Source: Candidatus Omnitrophota bacterium (GTDB taxonomy: Bacteria; Omnitrophota; Gorgyraeia; 2-02-FULL-51-18; JAGOUK01). From it: 7,932 bases of DNA. Below the pieces are notes generated by a model that was given only the letters and a program-made list of their open reading frames with translations, made no database searches and was not told the DNA's origin. The stretch is from assembly GCA_020058965.1 (NCBI GenBank), contig JAGVCY010000280.1, positions 1 to 7,932 of the forward strand, in the 5' to 3' direction. The position numbers were made by a program, and so were the translations under genes. Each line of letters opens with the position of its first letter. Position 1 is the stretch's first letter. Positions 6,521 to 7,932 of this stretch are shown here, in pieces.

Positions 6521-7932
6521 TTAAGTCTGGTCGAGTTGAATATCTGCGATCACGGGGAGATGGTCGGAGGCAACCCGCTCGAGCTGGGTTTGGGGCACAT
6601 CGACCGCCAACACCTGAATGCCGGATCCGACAAAAATATGGTCCACCTGGCTGAGCGGGTAAAAGGCGGGCAGGGTTTTGCGGGGCCGATGTCCCTCGAT
6701 CTCCAACTGAACATCCCGAAGTGCCGGGTGGATGGCGTTAAAAACCGCGGAGCCGGGCATCGAATTAAAGTCGCCGCACAGCACGACCGGTCCAGCGCAC
6801 TCGGAATTTTTTAGCCACTCGGCGCCCTGAAGCGAGCGCGCCTGAAGAATACTTTCGTGCTTCCAAATGCTGAAGTGCGTGTTAAATATTTGGATCTTTT
6901 TTCCGGCCACGGTGATTTCGGCCCATAGTGCGCCGCGCGGTTCCGTGAGCGGGCGGTTGGACGCCGGTATGACGCCTTCCCGCACCAGACGCATCGGGTA
7001 GCGGCTTAGAATCGCATTGCCGTATTTTTCATCTTTGACACATCGGGCGGGATGAAAGTGATAGTTCATTTCCAGCTTCGCGGCAATGAGTTTGACCTGA
7101 TCCAGACAGCCGGAGCGGCGCCGGCAGACATCCAATTCCTGCAGCGCGATCACATCCGGGTTGTGGCGGGCGATCACGCGGGCGATCCGGTCGGGTGAGA
7201 GCTTGCCGTCCATTCCTACACAACCATGAACATTGTAAGTCATGATGCGGATCGCCGGGTTTGCAGCGGATGCCGAACTCCCCTCCGTCAAAACATCGTC
7301 AGCGGGCTTTTCGTCAGGCGGACGGCCCATAAATTTAAGCACTGCGGCGCGAAGATCGAGCGGGCGCAGATACGGCCGGCGGCGGCCGAGCGGCGCGTCG
7401 GCGGGGAGCAAAGCAAAACCGTTGGTTTCGTTGGGGCCGAAGCCGGCGTGCGAACCGTTCTCCATCGGAAAAGTGATCGCGGGCTGTCCGTGCACCCAGC
7501 CGCTCAGGATGACGGTTCCGGCGTTGGGATGATGGCAGAGCGCCATTAAGTCTTCCGTAACCTCGGCGAGAAACGGATGGTCTTCTCCTAATACGGTCGC
7601 GGCATCCTCCGGAAGCATGAACTTTCCTTTAAGCGTGTAAACGCGAACCCGGCGGGCGGCGTCCCCTTGGATCGGAACCAACACTATCGGGGCTTTGGCT
7701 TTTTCCAGTAAATCACGGGCCAGACCCTCCATCGCCTCTCCGGTCAATTCCGCCGGCGGATAAATGTGAGCGAGCGGGCCCATGCCGGTCACGAGCACGC
7801 GCGGTTTTTCAGCGTCCTTTTTTTCGGACTCAGGCGCCGGGACGGGGGCGATAATTTTGGTGTGCTTATGTTTGACGGTTCCCGGCTTGGCGCAACAGGA
7901 GGGCGCCGTCCACGCGGAGCTGCCTTGGGTTC
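6521..7932 (-). CDS. Alkaline-phosphatase-superfamily / EEP phosphoesterase fusion, 5'-truncated
   Basis: The frame is open from the right edge to the TAA at 6521-6523, so only the last 470 or so residues are seen; the GTG at 7798 is internal. Residues below are counted from it. Bases 7799-7930 encode a Pro/Lys/His-rich stretch with a Cys-Cys pair. Residues 1-135 look like the end of an alkaline-phosphatase-superfamily phosphodiesterase: GPLAHIY (7-13), and GSHAGFGPNET (115-125) in place of the family's final GxHGG metal-binding motif. After a flexible linker (160-183), residues 184-421 form a full endonuclease/exonuclease/phosphatase domain: Asn189 in TYNVHG, Glu221 in LQELD, NTH (306-308), GDFN (342-345), DH (386-387) and SDH (411-413). 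Metal-dependent cleavage of a phosphodiester, in nucleic acid or lipid, is likely; the substrate is unknown. The gene runs in the same direction as the toxin operon, which has its own promoter. Confidence 0.82.
   Translation of the reverse strand, partial: TQGSSAWTAPSCCAKPGTVKHKHTKIIAPVPAPESEKKDAEKPRVLVTGMGPLAHIYPPAELTGEAMEGLARDLLEKAKAPIVLVPIQGDAARRVRVYTLKGKFMLPEDAATVLGEDHPFLAEVTEDLMALCHHPNAGTVILSGWVHGQPAITFPMENGSHAGFGPNETNGFALLPADAPLGRRRPYLRPLDLRAAVLKFMGRPPDEKPADDVLTEGSSASAANPAIRIMTYNVHGCVGMDGKLSPDRIARVIARHNPDVIALQELDVCRRRSGCLDQVKLIAAKLEMNYHFHPARCVKDEKYGNAILSRYPMRLVREGVIPASNRPLTEPRGALWAEITVAGKKIQIFNTHFSIWKHESILQARSLQGAEWLKNSECAGPVVLCGDFNSMPGSAVFNAIHPALRDVQLEIEGHRPRKTLPAFYPLSQVDHIFVGSGIQVLAVDVPQTQLERVASDHLPVIADIQLDQT

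Noticed and set aside
6515..6814. 99-codon + strand frame opposite the phosphoesterase gene
   Set aside because: It is antisense to the conserved GDFN, DH and SDH motifs of the EEP domain.

Overview
The window comes from a bacterium of moderate-to-high GC content, probably Gram-negative. Promoters of the ordinary sigma-70 type and Shine-Dalgarno sites are visible. These argue against Bacteroidota, whose -10 elements differ, even though the central gene, a type III glutamine synthetase, is common there. I cannot name the lineage. The gene mix (GSIII, AhpD/Dps, orphan AAA ATPase, AbiEii-type toxin) would fit several less-studied Gram-negative phyla.

Layout. On the + strand, positions 1-974 hold the 3' part of ahpD followed 18 nt later by a Dps ferritin-like gene, a peroxide and iron defence pair whose upstream partner is likely ahpC outside the window. 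About 250 gene-free bases follow. Then comes an orphan AAA+ ATPase with a C-terminal DUF4143 region (1275-2411) that has its own sigma-70-like promoter. It converges on the minus-strand GSIII gene (2665-4833). The gap between them holds a 14-bp perfect hairpin and a strong bidirectional Rho-independent terminator. Upstream of the GSIII gene lies a 300-bp untranslated region with a weak sigma-54-like element. Next, all on the minus strand, is a two-gene toxin-antitoxin-type operon: an AbiEii-family nucleotidyltransferase (6401-5697) followed one base later by an XRE-type regulator with an uncharacterised N-terminal domain (5695-5147). The operon has a near-consensus promoter that implies a leaderless transcript. 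At the right edge is the 3' part of a minus-strand gene (6521-7932) that fuses the end of an alkaline-phosphatase-superfamily domain to an endonuclease/exonuclease/phosphatase domain.

How the parts relate. ahpD and dps act together in oxidative stress. Glutamine synthetase is nitrogen-assimilation housekeeping. The nucleotidyltransferase/XRE pair is the accessory, defence-like cassette, sitting next to very AT-rich DNA (11 G+C in the 60 bases 6421-6480) between GC-richer housekeeping genes. This suggests horizontal acquisition. The AAA/DUF4143 gene is also typical of accessory cargo. I found no tRNA, rRNA, CRISPR array, insertion sequence or attachment site.
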